Assembly: GCF_031846485.1 (NCBI RefSeq)
Contig: NZ_JAVRHQ010000003.1
Coordinates: 62,001 to 126,000 of the forward strand
Reading direction: 5' to 3'
Origin: Autumnicola tepida
Lineage (GTDB): Bacteria > Bacteroidota > Bacteroidia > Flavobacteriales > Flavobacteriaceae
DNA length: 64,000 bases
The position numbers and the translations under genes were made by a program. This document shows positions 26,047 to 35,021 of the stretch, in pieces; within the stretch, counting starts at the first letter, position 1; each line of letters starts with the position of its first letter. Below the pieces are notes generated by a model that ran no database searches, was not told where the DNA came from, and saw only the letters and a list, made by a program, of their open reading frames with translations.

Positions 26047-28659
26047 TTAGAAGTTAATCTTCATTCCTACTGTATATGTACGTCCAAAACCATAATATAC
26101 GGAAGCATTCTGCGCATTTGAAACCAACCTTACCCTGTCCTGACCATTAGCATCCACATATTCTACTCTTCTGGTACCATCAGTGGCATCAGAAATATAC
26201 TGAGTATCTAACAGGTTAAATACGTTTGCATTAATAGTGGCATCAAAAGCACCAAAAGAGAAATTATGTGTTAAACCTACATCAAAAATACCGTAATCTG
26301 GCACTTCCCATGGATCGGTAAATTCAATATCCTCATCGTTTCTTGAAGATGGATCGTACTGGGCATACATTCTTGAAAAATAATTAAAGTTTCCACGAAG
26401 AAAAGTTCTTGGCAAAACTTCTGCATTTACACCCAATGCCATTGAGGTTTGAGGCTGATTACCAACAGGAGTGTCCTCTATAAATAAATCCACTTCTTCA
26501 ATCGGGTCTTGATTTTCATCAAAGAACTGTACATCCAACACATCGTTGCTCCATCTCCAATCTCCATAAGAAAACATCCCATCTATAGTTAAAATCTCCC
26601 ATGGCCTGTATTCAAATTCCAGTTCAACTCCCTGGTGAAGGGCATCAACTCCCAAAAGGTTTCCAAAATACTGTTGTTCTTCTTCATTCGGGTCCTCTGG
26701 CACCACTACTATAGATTGTACCTGGGTTTTATCCAGCCATTGTGTTCTGTAAAGGTTAAGATCCACCCTTAAATTTGGACTTCTAAATCCATAACCAGCT
26801 TCTATACTAAAAATCTTTTCGTTTACAGCGTCGGGATTTACAATGTTTTCATTGTTTGGGAATACCGCATCAAAATCCGGGGCTCTTTCAAAATAGCCGA
26901 TATTGGCAAAAACATTATGATTATCGGTAATATTGTAATTAGCACCACCTTTAGCCATAAAACCAAGAAAATTTTCAAAATCAGTCTCCTGCATAGGATC
27001 GGAATCTTCATAGGTAAAATAATCTATTCTTTTATTGGAAGTATTAGATCCGGACAATGCTAAAAATGCAGAGAAATCGTCTTTAGAATATTCTGCCTGT
27101 GCAAAAACTCCTTGCCACAGCACAATACCATCATTGTAATAATTAATCTTATCCCCGGTACGGGCTAAATAAGTAGGATCATTTGCATTACTATCGTCTG
27201 CCCAATACTGGCCTCCCAAAAGATCTTTTACTTCCTGGTAATGCTCTCCTTTGTAATAACGTAAATCCAAACCAGTCATCAGTTCTATATCGTCAGTAAT
27301 CCTAGTAGAAAGTGTAGATAAAATTCCGTACCAGTTATGGTTATTTACCGAGTTATAAAATATTGTTCCCGAGCCATCAATTCCATTCGCCACATTTTCA
27401 GCAACAACAAGGTCTAGATTTATTGGCTCATAAGGTGCACTTCTATAAGATGAGTTTACACTTCTTAAGTTAGCATCACCGGCATATCCACCACCACCAC
27501 CAGTTCCAAAAGAAACATAGGCAGATGTTGAAAGTTCGGTATTATCACTTATATTCCAATAGTGGTTTAATGAAATTTGCGGCTTATGATAATAGTTATC
27601 CTGAATGTTGACTACCTGGCCATTTAAGTATCCCCAGTCACCATTAAATTTAATCCCCCTATCACTTCTCTCGTAATCTTCTATAGTATACTGGGTTTCT
27701 CTTTGCCCATGGCGCTGAGGAGCACCAAACATTGTAAATGAAAGTTCATGGTCTTCATTTATTTTTTTTGCGACACTCAAGAAATAGTTATATCCTTCAA
27801 ATTGTAATCCATCGGCAAATCTTTCTCCAGATGTTTTTGAAGCAGAAACTGTCGCAGCCCATCCATTATCCATCAAACCTGTAGAAACAGTAGCACCAAA
27901 CTTCTGGTAACCATCATTACCTGTTGAAGCCATTACGTTACCACCTTTCTCAGCATCGGTAGTTTTGGTTACAATGTTAACGGTACCTCCAATGGAAGGA
28001 ACAGCTACCTTAGCAGCACCAAGCCCTCTTTGCACCTGCATGGTTCTGGTAACATCTGATAGACCAGCCCAGTTACTCCAATAAACAGCTCCGTTTTCCA
28101 TATCATTTACCGGAACCCCGTTAATCATTACAGCGATATTATCAGAACTAAAGCCACGCATCCTCATTTGAGCATCTCCAAAACCACCTCCGCCTTTGGT
28201 TACATAAACACTGGGAGTAGAATTTAAAATTTCTGGAAATTCCTGGTTTCCAAGCTTAGTTTCAATTTCTTCCGCTTTAATTGTAGAAACAGCCACAGGG
28301 GTTTTACGATCTATAGCAAGTGAATAACTTGTAACCACAATTTCGCTTAAAGCGTTATCATCAGCCACAAGAATGATATCCCCTAAATCTTCAGTTCCTC
28401 CATCCGCAATTGTGAATGGAACTTCTTTAGTTTTATAGCCTATAAAGCTAACTCTAAGGGTTCCCGTGTTCTGCCGAACATTAAGAGAGAAGTTACCATC
28501 AAAATCTGTGTTGGTACCTCTGGTTGTTCCAACTACCATTACTGTGGCACCTGGTAACGGACCATCTGTTTCGGAATCAATCACCGTACCGGTAAGAGTC
28601 CCTTGAGCAAAAATTGTAGCAGATGTTAGAAACAGCGCTAATGCTAATAATTTCCTCAT
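26047..28659 (-). CDS. TonB-dependent receptor
   Basis: An 870-residue outer membrane receptor when started at the ATG at 28659 (MRKLLALALFLTSATIFAQG, a clear signal peptide); a longer frame start at 28734 would prefix 25 implausible residues. A CarboxypepD_reg-like domain (about 22-105; GTLTGTVIDSETDGPLPGATVM) is followed by the plug (about 125-235; FGDAQMRMRGFSSDNIAVMINGVPVNDMENGAVYWSNWAGLSDV) and a barrel ending in YTVGMKINF. Its start is preceded by an A-rich leader without a clear Shine-Dalgarno sequence, common in this phylum. It heads an operon with the repeat lipoprotein. The ligand is unknown. Confidence 0.92.
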   Translation of the reverse strand: MRKLLALALFLTSATIFAQGTLTGTVIDSETDGPLPGATVMVVGTTRGTNTDFDGNFSLNVRQNTGTLRVSFIGYKTKEVPFTIADGGTEDLGDIILVADDNALSEIVVTSYSLAIDRKTPVAVSTIKAEEIETKLGNQEFPEILNSTPSVYVTKGGGGFGDAQMRMRGFSSDNIAVMINGVPVNDMENGAVYWSNWAGLSDVTRTMQVQRGLGAAKVAVPSIGGTVNIVTKTTDAEKGGNVMASTGNDGYQKFGATVSTGLMDNGWAATVSASKTSGERFADGLQFEGYNYFLSVAKKINEDHELSFTMFGAPQRHGQRETQYTIEDYERSDRGIKFNGDWGYLNGQVVNIQDNYYHKPQISLNHYWNISDNTELSTSAYVSFGTGGGGGYAGDANLRSVNSSYRSAPYEPINLDLVVAENVANGIDGSGTIFYNSVNNHNWYGILSTLSTRITDDIELMTGLDLRYYKGEHYQEVKDLLGGQYWADDSNANDPTYLARTGDKINYYNDGIVLWQGVFAQAEYSKDDFSAFLALSGSNTSNKRIDYFTYEDSDPMQETDFENFLGFMAKGGANYNITDNHNVFANIGYFERAPDFDAVFPNNENIVNPDAVNEKIFSIEAGYGFRSPNLRVDLNLYRTQWLDKTQVQSIVVVPEDPNEEEQQYFGNLLGVDALHQGVELEFEYRPWEILTIDGMFSYGDWRWSNDVLDVQFFDENQDPIEEVDLFIEDTPVGNQPQTSMALGVNAEVLPRTFLRGNFNYFSRMYAQYDPSSRNDEDIEFTDPWEVPDYGIFDVGLTHNFSFGAFDATINANVFNLLDTQYISDATDGTRRVEYVDANGQDRVRLVSNAQNASVYYGFGRTYTVGMKINF

Positions 28660-28849
28660 TTTTTTCTTTGTTTGTTTTTGATTAGAAAATTCACGGCAAA
28701 AGAAGCTAAAAGCCCAACATCTAAGTTTAACCAAACGTTAAGATTTTTAACTTTAACATCTGCCGCGCCGCAAAACTACTGCATTTTTTCAAATCCCTGG
28801 CTATATGATATTTATGTATATCAACAGCTTTTCAACAAACAATGAAAAA

Positions 28850-30481
28850 TTATTTAATAAAGAAATTTAGGAGGTTTTTTGTAGAAGAATCGTGATTTTG
28901 GACCGCGTTATTTTCAATTTCCTTAAGGATTTTGGAAGCTAATTGTTTTCCTAATTCCACACCCCACTGGTCATAGCTAAAAATATTCCAGATAACTCCC
29001 TGAATAAAAATCTTATGCTCATACATGGCAACAAGTTTCCCAAGGCTTTCAGGCGTAAGCTTATCTATTAAAATGGTATTGGTGGGCTTGTTTCCATCAA
29101 AAACCTTAAAAGGCAGGATCTCTTTTATTTTTTCTTCTGAAAGTGATTTTTGCTGAAGCTCTTCCCGCACCTCTCCTTCAGTTTTTCCCTGAAGCAAAGC
29201 TTCGGTTTGCGCAAAGAAATTTGCCATCAGCTTATTATGATGGTCCGTATCGTGGAAAAGGGAATTTTTAAATCCAATAAAATCCGCAGGAATTAGTTTA
29301 GTCCCCTGATGGATAAGCTGAAAGAAAGCATGCTGGGAATTTGTTCCAGGCTCTCCCCAGATAATGGTCCCGGTTTGACAATCTACTTTTTCCCCATTAC
29401 GGTCCACACTTTTACCGTTGCTTTCCATAATTGCCTGTTGCAGATAAGCAGGCAACCTGTGCAGATATTGCGTATAAGGAATAATCGCCTCACTTTCGGC
29501 TCCAAAGAAATTATTGTACCAAATGCTTATAAGGGCAAGCTGCACGGGTATGTTTTCACTAAAATCTGAATTTTTGAAATGCTCGTCCATTTTTCTGGCG
29601 CCTTTCAGCAAAGCCTCAAAATTAGAATATCCAACCGCCAGGCTAATGGAAAGGCCCACCGCGCTCCAAAGTGAAAAGCGGCCACCAACCCAGTCCCACA
29701 TGGGGAATATATTTTCAGGATCTATACCAAATTCCTTCACTTTTTCCACATTGCTGGAAACCGCCACAAAATGTTTTGAAACAGCTTCCTCCGGCGCCGA
29801 TCTTAAAAACCAGCTCCTAATGGTAGTAGAATTAGAAAGGGTTTCCTGGGTGGTGAAGGATTTAGATACTATTATAAACAGCGTAGTCTCCGGATTAAGA
29901 TCCTTAATGGTTTCGTGCACATGGTCTCCGTCTACATTGGAAACAAAATGTACATTTAAATGATTCTGATAAAACTTTAATGATTCCGTTACCATAACCG
30001 GCCCAAGATCTGAGCCTCCTATTCCTATATTTACAACATCGGTAAATCCACTCCCGGTGTAGCCCTTGCGGCTGCCTTCAATCACTTCACTGGAAAAGGA
30101 CTTAATTTTTGATTTCACCTCCTCTACTTCAGGCAAAACATTCTGGCCATCTACCTTTATATCTTCGCTTTTCCCTGCTCTTAAAGCGGTATGCAACACA
30201 GGCCTTCCTTCGGTTTTATTTATAGCTTCCCCACCAAAATAAGAATCCATCGCTTCTTTAAGGCTGCACTCTTCAGCAAGTTGCAGAAGCAACTCTTTGG
30301 TTTTAGGGGTAATGCGGTTTTTGCTGTAATCGAGATAAAAATCTTCCCATTCAATTGCAAAATCTGAAGCTCGCTGCCCATCTTCAGCAAAAAGGTCTTT
30401 CATCTGTAATTGCTCCACTTCCTGGTAATGTTCTTTAAGTTTTTTCCAGGCTTCAGTTTTGGTTGGTTTTATATTTTTCAT
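28850..30481 (-). CDS. pgi: Glucose-6-phosphate isomerase
   Basis: A 543-residue enzyme interconverting glucose-6-phosphate and fructose-6-phosphate. Signature blocks are VVNIGIGGSDLGPVMVTESL, FVSNVDGDHVHETIKDLNPETTLFIIVSKSFTTQET (sugar-phosphate site), FPMWDWVGGRFSLWSAVGLS and GEPGTNSQHAFFQLIHQGT with the catalytic His, plus the C-terminal VGKQLA-like segment GVELGKQLASKI with the catalytic Lys. The length is typical. It is 76 bases downstream of the M23 peptidase gene on the same strand. Confidence 0.97.
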   Translation of the reverse strand: MKNIKPTKTEAWKKLKEHYQEVEQLQMKDLFAEDGQRASDFAIEWEDFYLDYSKNRITPKTKELLLQLAEECSLKEAMDSYFGGEAINKTEGRPVLHTALRAGKSEDIKVDGQNVLPEVEEVKSKIKSFSSEVIEGSRKGYTGSGFTDVVNIGIGGSDLGPVMVTESLKFYQNHLNVHFVSNVDGDHVHETIKDLNPETTLFIIVSKSFTTQETLSNSTTIRSWFLRSAPEEAVSKHFVAVSSNVEKVKEFGIDPENIFPMWDWVGGRFSLWSAVGLSISLAVGYSNFEALLKGARKMDEHFKNSDFSENIPVQLALISIWYNNFFGAESEAIIPYTQYLHRLPAYLQQAIMESNGKSVDRNGEKVDCQTGTIIWGEPGTNSQHAFFQLIHQGTKLIPADFIGFKNSLFHDTDHHNKLMANFFAQTEALLQGKTEGEVREELQQKSLSEEKIKEILPFKVFDGNKPTNTILIDKLTPESLGKLVAMYEHKIFIQGVIWNIFSYDQWGVELGKQLASKILKEIENNAVQNHDSSTKNLLNFFIK

Positions 30482-30557
30482 CTGATGTTTTCAATTTTTA
30501 AGGTTACACGTCCTAAAGAAATTACCACATTTTTTTCAACTAAAGGAAAAAATAATC

Positions 30558-31790
30558 TTAAATGTGTTTATAAGGAATTTCATCAAGCTCCTTGCGCAAA
30601 GGCTCAATAAATGCATAATATTCTTCTTTTTGCGCGTCTTCTATATGTTTGGCGGTGGGTAAATTCTGGCGATAAGGATCCACCTGTCTTCCATTTACCC
30701 AAAAACGATAACAAACATGGGGCCCCGTGGCAAGGCCGGTGCTTCCAACAAATCCAATCACATCGCCTTGCTTTACCGCCTGGCCATTCCTAACATTCCT
30801 TTTGGACATGTGTAAATATTGAGTGGTATACTTATTATTATGCCTCACTTTTACATAATTCCCATTCCCTGAAGTATAACTGGAGGCAATCACCACCCCA
30901 TCTGCAGTACTTACAATAGGAGTTCCCCTAGCTGCAGCATAATCGGTTCCCAGGTGGGCTTTCCAGCGTTTTTGCACGGGATGATATCTTCTTTTACTGT
31001 ACCTGGAAGAAATGCGGCTATAATCCAGGGGAGCCTTTAAAAAGAAACTTTGCAGCGCTTTGGCTTCTTCATCATAATAACTGGCCTTGCCTGTAATGCT
31101 GTCCGTTTCGTACTCAAACGCGTAATAAGGCTTGTCTGAATGTTTAAAAACCGCAGCTTCCACGCTTTCCACTCCGGCGAAAATGGTATCATCAATATAT
31201 TTTTCATTATAAACCATCTTAAACTGGTCTCCTTTTTGAAGGCGGAAAAAATCGATACTCCACTGGTAAATATTAGATAATTCATAAACCAGCATATTGC
31301 TTAAACCCTGGTCCTGCATAGCTTCAGAAAGGGAAGAGGTAATCACTCCTGAAACCTCACGTTTTTTGATGGAAACCGGGCGCTTCTTTTTATAAGCCGT
31401 AACTTCATCTCCAATTCCCACTACCGTATAATCTATTTTATTGTCTTCATAGATAAAATACTGGGGCGTAAAGGCAGAATCTTTCGCTTTAAGAATCATA
31501 TATTTTTTACCGGCCACTATACGCGCAGGGTTAAAGGTGTCTTTTACCTTTTCGGAAATTTCATAAACCTTCGCCAGGCCTACTCCTTCTTCCCCAAGAA
31601 GGTTTCCAAAACTGTCCCCCGGCCTGATGGTGTCTTCTACAACTTCAAAATCATCCAATACAAAACCGTACTTTTTCACTTTCGGCGCTGGTTTTACCTC
31701 TGCCACTTCCTGAATGTTTTCTACAGAATTATCATCATTACAAGCCACAAAAGCCAACATGATGAGGATTAAAAAATTTAACTTTTTCAA
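30558..31790 (-). CDS. M23-family peptidoglycan metallopeptidase lipoprotein
   Basis: A 410-residue lipoprotein (lipobox AFVAC, Cys17). An OapA/LysM-like N-terminal region (residues about 45-130) and a SH3-like spacer (DFFRLQKGDQFKMVYNEKYIDD) precede the M23 domain (about 270-365). Zinc-site motifs are HLGTD (His279, Asp283), QYLHMS (His327) and GPHVCYRFW (His358, Cys360). The second His of the usual HxH is a Cys here. M23 enzymes cleave peptidoglycan cross-bridges. It begins 9 bases after the tryptophan-dioxygenase-like gene, so it belongs to an operon with DUF3108 and that gene. Confidence 0.9.
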   Translation of the reverse strand: MKKLNFLILIMLAFVACNDDNSVENIQEVAEVKPAPKVKKYGFVLDDFEVVEDTIRPGDSFGNLLGEEGVGLAKVYEISEKVKDTFNPARIVAGKKYMILKAKDSAFTPQYFIYEDNKIDYTVVGIGDEVTAYKKKRPVSIKKREVSGVITSSLSEAMQDQGLSNMLVYELSNIYQWSIDFFRLQKGDQFKMVYNEKYIDDTIFAGVESVEAAVFKHSDKPYYAFEYETDSITGKASYYDEEAKALQSFFLKAPLDYSRISSRYSKRRYHPVQKRWKAHLGTDYAAARGTPIVSTADGVVIASSYTSGNGNYVKVRHNNKYTTQYLHMSKRNVRNGQAVKQGDVIGFVGSTGLATGPHVCYRFWVNGRQVDPYRQNLPTAKHIEDAQKEEYYAFIEPLRKELDEIPYKHI

Positions 31791-31799
31791 TTTTACTTT

Positions 31800-32759
31800 T
31801 TATTTTTCGCTGTTAAACATGTGGTTTACCCATTGTTTGCCCCAGTCGTTAAACTCCTCCTCACTCCAGAGCGTGGGGAAGAAAGTTATTTTTTGAAATC
31901 CCGGTGGAAGAAACTTTTTCCAGTTTGTCCCACCTGTGGCAGCAATTGCTCCCCCTTCCTTATTAAGGTAGCGAAAAGCTGCCCCCATGTGCATTAATAA
32001 CCAGTTTACATTTACATTTACATCAAACTGCCGCAACGCATCCCTGAGTTTCTCATTCATTTTTTCTCCCTGCGGAAGTTCTTTGTATTTATGAAACATC
32101 GTTTTTCCTTTAACCTCCTTTGCAATTCTCATAAAGCGGGGCGTGTACCTTTCTTCAAACTGCTTAAGGGTTAAAGTTTTTTCTCCCGTTTCCAGGTCAA
32201 TCCCTCCTCTTTTCCAGTAGACCTCTTCAAAAAGTTCTTCCAGAGTGTTTTCTTCTGAAAAATCTTCTCTTATTTCATGCTGAACAAGGTTTTCCAGAGG
32301 AGTGGCATATAGCTCGATCATCCTGAACTGCGCTGACTGAAAACCGCTGGCTGGCAATAAAGCCATCCGGAATTTCAGGAATTGCTCCCTCTCCATTCCT
32401 TTAATCATAACGTCAAAAGAATCAATTAGTATCCTGAAATAGCGATTTAAACGCACAAGCTTTTCAATAAAAAAAGAAGCCGTAAGGCTTTCATTTTCTA
32501 TAATTTGCTTCTGCTCATGTATAATGAGTTTAAAATAAAGCTCCGTGATCTGGTGGTAAGTGATAAAGATTTTTTCATCCGGGAAATGGGTGCTGGTTTT
32601 TTGCAGGCTCAGTAAAGTGTCCAGGCTTATATAGTCCCAATAGGACAAATATCTGTCATAAAGCAGCCCATCCAGATAAGAGCCCAGGTCCTGTCCGGAA
32701 TTTTTAAATTTCTCCTCTAGCCTGAGGATGCGTTCAGCAATGTGGGGCTTTATCTCCAT
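31800..32759 (-). CDS. Tryptophan 2,3-dioxygenase family protein
   Basis: A 319-residue, all-helical heme dioxygenase. The block IFITYHQITELYFKLIIHE matches the substrate-binding helix of TDO, and NWLLMHMGAAFRYLNKEGGAIAATGGTNW contains the candidate proximal heme His plus the conserved C-terminal GTGG-like loop. TDO opens the indole ring of tryptophan to N-formylkynurenine. The overall divergence (a long insertion between the two blocks and no adjacent kynurenine genes) leaves some doubt on substrate. It lies between the DUF3108 and M23 genes with 9-base spacers, a mixed cell-envelope/heme-enzyme operon. Confidence 0.88.
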   Translation of the reverse strand: MEIKPHIAERILRLEEKFKNSGQDLGSYLDGLLYDRYLSYWDYISLDTLLSLQKTSTHFPDEKIFITYHQITELYFKLIIHEQKQIIENESLTASFFIEKLVRLNRYFRILIDSFDVMIKGMEREQFLKFRMALLPASGFQSAQFRMIELYATPLENLVQHEIREDFSEENTLEELFEEVYWKRGGIDLETGEKTLTLKQFEERYTPRFMRIAKEVKGKTMFHKYKELPQGEKMNEKLRDALRQFDVNVNVNWLLMHMGAAFRYLNKEGGAIAATGGTNWKKFLPPGFQKITFFPTLWSEEEFNDWGKQWVNHMFNSEK

Positions 32760-32768
32760 ACCGGATTT

Positions 32769-33548
32769 CTAATCCATAATTATAGGAAAAGGATTCCTGA
32801 GCCCTTTATACTCCTCAAGATCTGCATCCAGGGAACCTACTGCAAGATCTGCCTCTATCTTGAGAGGGATTTTATTAGCATCATCACTCACCCAAAAAGT
32901 AAGGCTTTCCTTTTCCTTAAACACTCTTCCCGCCATTACAAAGGGACGGAATTTCAAACTTGCAACCTTGCCAAATTTGGTTTTGATGACTTCCCGGCCA
33001 AGGAACCTCAGCTTGAAATTCATGTTCTCATCATCAATAAAAAGGTTCAAATGCATATCATCTCCCGGCTGCAATTGATCTGCATTAATTTTGTTGCGAA
33101 TATAATAAAATGCCGATAACATATCGTGCACATTTTCTTCAGTAGAATAAACCTCTTTTTGCCCATGTTTTTTATCATGAACATACGCCTTGTTGCGGCT
33201 TTGATCAAAATCTATTTCCAGATCTTTCGTATAGCCACCCTCGTCTATTTTCCTGATGAATTTATAAGGCATTCCGGATTCCCGGTCTATATAGGTCTGG
33301 TAATCATCATCTACCTTGAAGAACCAATGAAGCATCCCAGTGGATTTGCCCCTGCCTTTTACATGGTACACCGGCTCTCCCTGAAGCCTTGCCTCGTTAA
33401 CTTCCAGAGTAGCATAACTGGCATTAAAAGGGCCGTAATGTATGCGGAATTTAAACCACTCACCTGCTTCATAAGCTGGTTTCTGGGCGAATGAACCAAC
33501 GGAATTAAAAACAGAAATCAAAAAGGCAATTGCAATAATTCTTCTCAT
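32769..33548 (-). CDS. DUF3108 domain-containing exported protein
   Basis: A 259-residue protein when started at the ATG at 33548 (MRRIIAIAFLISVFNSVGSFAQ, a signal peptide); a start at 33587 would add 13 residues. The mature part is beta-rich (YEAGEWFKFRIHYGPFNASYATLEV, VKGRGKSTGMLHWFFKVDDDYQTYID, ESLTFWVSDDANKIPLKIEADLAVGSL) and matches the DUF3108 pattern of periplasmic proteins with unknown function. It is the first gene of the minus-strand operon that continues into the TDO-like and M23 genes. Confidence 0.85.
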   Translation of the reverse strand: MRRIIAIAFLISVFNSVGSFAQKPAYEAGEWFKFRIHYGPFNASYATLEVNEARLQGEPVYHVKGRGKSTGMLHWFFKVDDDYQTYIDRESGMPYKFIRKIDEGGYTKDLEIDFDQSRNKAYVHDKKHGQKEVYSTEENVHDMLSAFYYIRNKINADQLQPGDDMHLNLFIDDENMNFKLRFLGREVIKTKFGKVASLKFRPFVMAGRVFKEKESLTFWVSDDANKIPLKIEADLAVGSLDADLEEYKGLRNPFPIIMD

Positions 33549-33637
33549 ACTGATATTTTGAGGCCCCTCAAAAGGGAGGTTTTTCATGTATTAACGAAAG
33601 TTTTACAATTACTGTTCCAAATGTATTAAAACAGAAA

Positions 33638-33665
33638 GCCCCATCAAATTAATGATGAGGCTTTT
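33638..33665 (-). terminator. Terminator of the HPPD/HGD transcript
   Basis: AAGCCCCATCA / TGATGAGGCTT stem with one C-A mismatch and an AATTAA-type loop; T-rich tracts occur on both sides. It lies 190 bases past the hpd stop and may work in both directions. The rest of the 306-base gap holds no gene; a plus-strand start-like string (ATGAAAAAAAATTACATTTAA) encodes only six residues. Confidence 0.65.
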
Positions 33666-33854
33666 TGACTTATTAACCAACTAAAACTTAAATTATGAAA
33701 AAAAATTACATTTAATGGTAACCACTCCAAAAATGCGAGTGCAAAAATCCGATGATTGTACAACATAGACAACACAAAATCAGACTTTAACCAAAATAAT
33801 TCATTTTAGCTATAATTTTTTAGTTTTAGTTTAGGATTCAATATTTTTTTAGCT

Positions 33855-34997
33855 TTATTGCAGCGTTCCACGCAAATCCTGTTCCCGTTCAATAGCTTCA
33901 AAAAGCGCTTTAAAGTTTCCTTTTCCAAAAGATTGGGCTCCTTTTCGCTGAATGATTTCAAAAAACATGGTGGGACGGTCCAAAACTGGTTTTGTAAAGA
34001 TCTGAAGTAAATAACCTTCATCATCCCGGTCTACCAACACTCCAAGTTCTTTTAGTGGCTCCAGTTCTTCGTCTATTTCCCCGACACGGTCCAGCACATC
34101 TTCGTAATAGGTTTCCGGCACATGAAGAAATTCCACTCCGCGATCTCGTAATTTTGTAACCGTATCTATAATATTATCTGTAGCCAGGGCGATATGCTGC
34201 ACACCTGCGCCATTATAGAAATCTATATATTCCTCTATTTGTGATTTCTTCTTTCCTTCAGCAGGCTCGTTAATGGGGAACTTAATCCTGCCATTCCCGT
34301 TGCTCATCACCTTGCTCATAAGGGCGGTATATTCCGTAGAAATATCCTTATCGTCAAAAGAAACCATTTGCGCAAAGCCCATTACTTTGGCGTAAAATTC
34401 ACACCATTTGTTCATCTCATTCCAGCCCACGTTGCCCACCATATGGTCAATATATTTTAAACCGGTTTCGGCAGATTTCGCCAGCGGAGCATAAGCCCTG
34501 TATCCCGGCATGAACGCGCCGGTATAATTACTCCTTTCCACAAAAAGATGAATGGTTTCGCCATAGGTATGTATTCCTGAAATTACCACAGAGCCATGCT
34601 CATCTTCCAGCACATAAGGCTCCACATAAGATTTCGCCCCCCTGGAGGTGGTTTCCTGGTAACTTTTACGGGCATCGTCCACCCATAGCGCCACGGCTTT
34701 CACGCCATCCCCATGTTTGTCTATATGTTCATTGATCTCTCCTTTTGGCTGCATGGGTGAAGTAAGTACAATCCGTATCTTACCCTGCTGAAGCACATAA
34801 GAAACCCGATCTTTCCTGCCGGTTTCCAGGCCGGAATAAGCCACCGGCTGGAAGCCCCAGGCGTGCTGGTAATAATATGCGGCCTGCTTGGCATTGCCAA
34901 CATACAATTCAACAAAATCTGTCCCGAGGATGGGCAGAAAATCCTCTGCCTGCGGAACTTCTTTTTTTAGTTTTAAAGAGGTGTTATCTGTAGTCAT
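33855..34997 (-). CDS. hpd: 4-hydroxyphenylpyruvate dioxygenase
   Basis: A 380-residue non-heme iron dioxygenase converting 4-hydroxyphenylpyruvate to homogentisate. It has two vicinal-oxygen-chelate halves. The three iron ligands are visible in the C-terminal half: His in YIDHMVGNVG, His in AGVQHIALATDNI, and Glu in TMFFEIIQRKG. LLQIFTKPVLDRPTMFFEII and the C-terminal GNFKALFEAIEREQ are hallmark segments. It is 24 bases downstream of homogentisate dioxygenase, in a tyrosine-degradation operon. Confidence 0.96.
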   Translation of the reverse strand: MTTDNTSLKLKKEVPQAEDFLPILGTDFVELYVGNAKQAAYYYQHAWGFQPVAYSGLETGRKDRVSYVLQQGKIRIVLTSPMQPKGEINEHIDKHGDGVKAVALWVDDARKSYQETTSRGAKSYVEPYVLEDEHGSVVISGIHTYGETIHLFVERSNYTGAFMPGYRAYAPLAKSAETGLKYIDHMVGNVGWNEMNKWCEFYAKVMGFAQMVSFDDKDISTEYTALMSKVMSNGNGRIKFPINEPAEGKKKSQIEEYIDFYNGAGVQHIALATDNIIDTVTKLRDRGVEFLHVPETYYEDVLDRVGEIDEELEPLKELGVLVDRDDEGYLLQIFTKPVLDRPTMFFEIIQRKGAQSFGKGNFKALFEAIEREQDLRGTLQ

Positions 34998-35021
34998 AAT
35001 TATTTTTTATTTATATTTTAA

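Noticed and set aside
33695..33715. Plus-strand start-like sequence in the gap after hpd
   Set aside because: ATGAAAAAAAATTACATTTAA gives only six residues. It may be a remnant of a lost gene start, but nothing supports translation.
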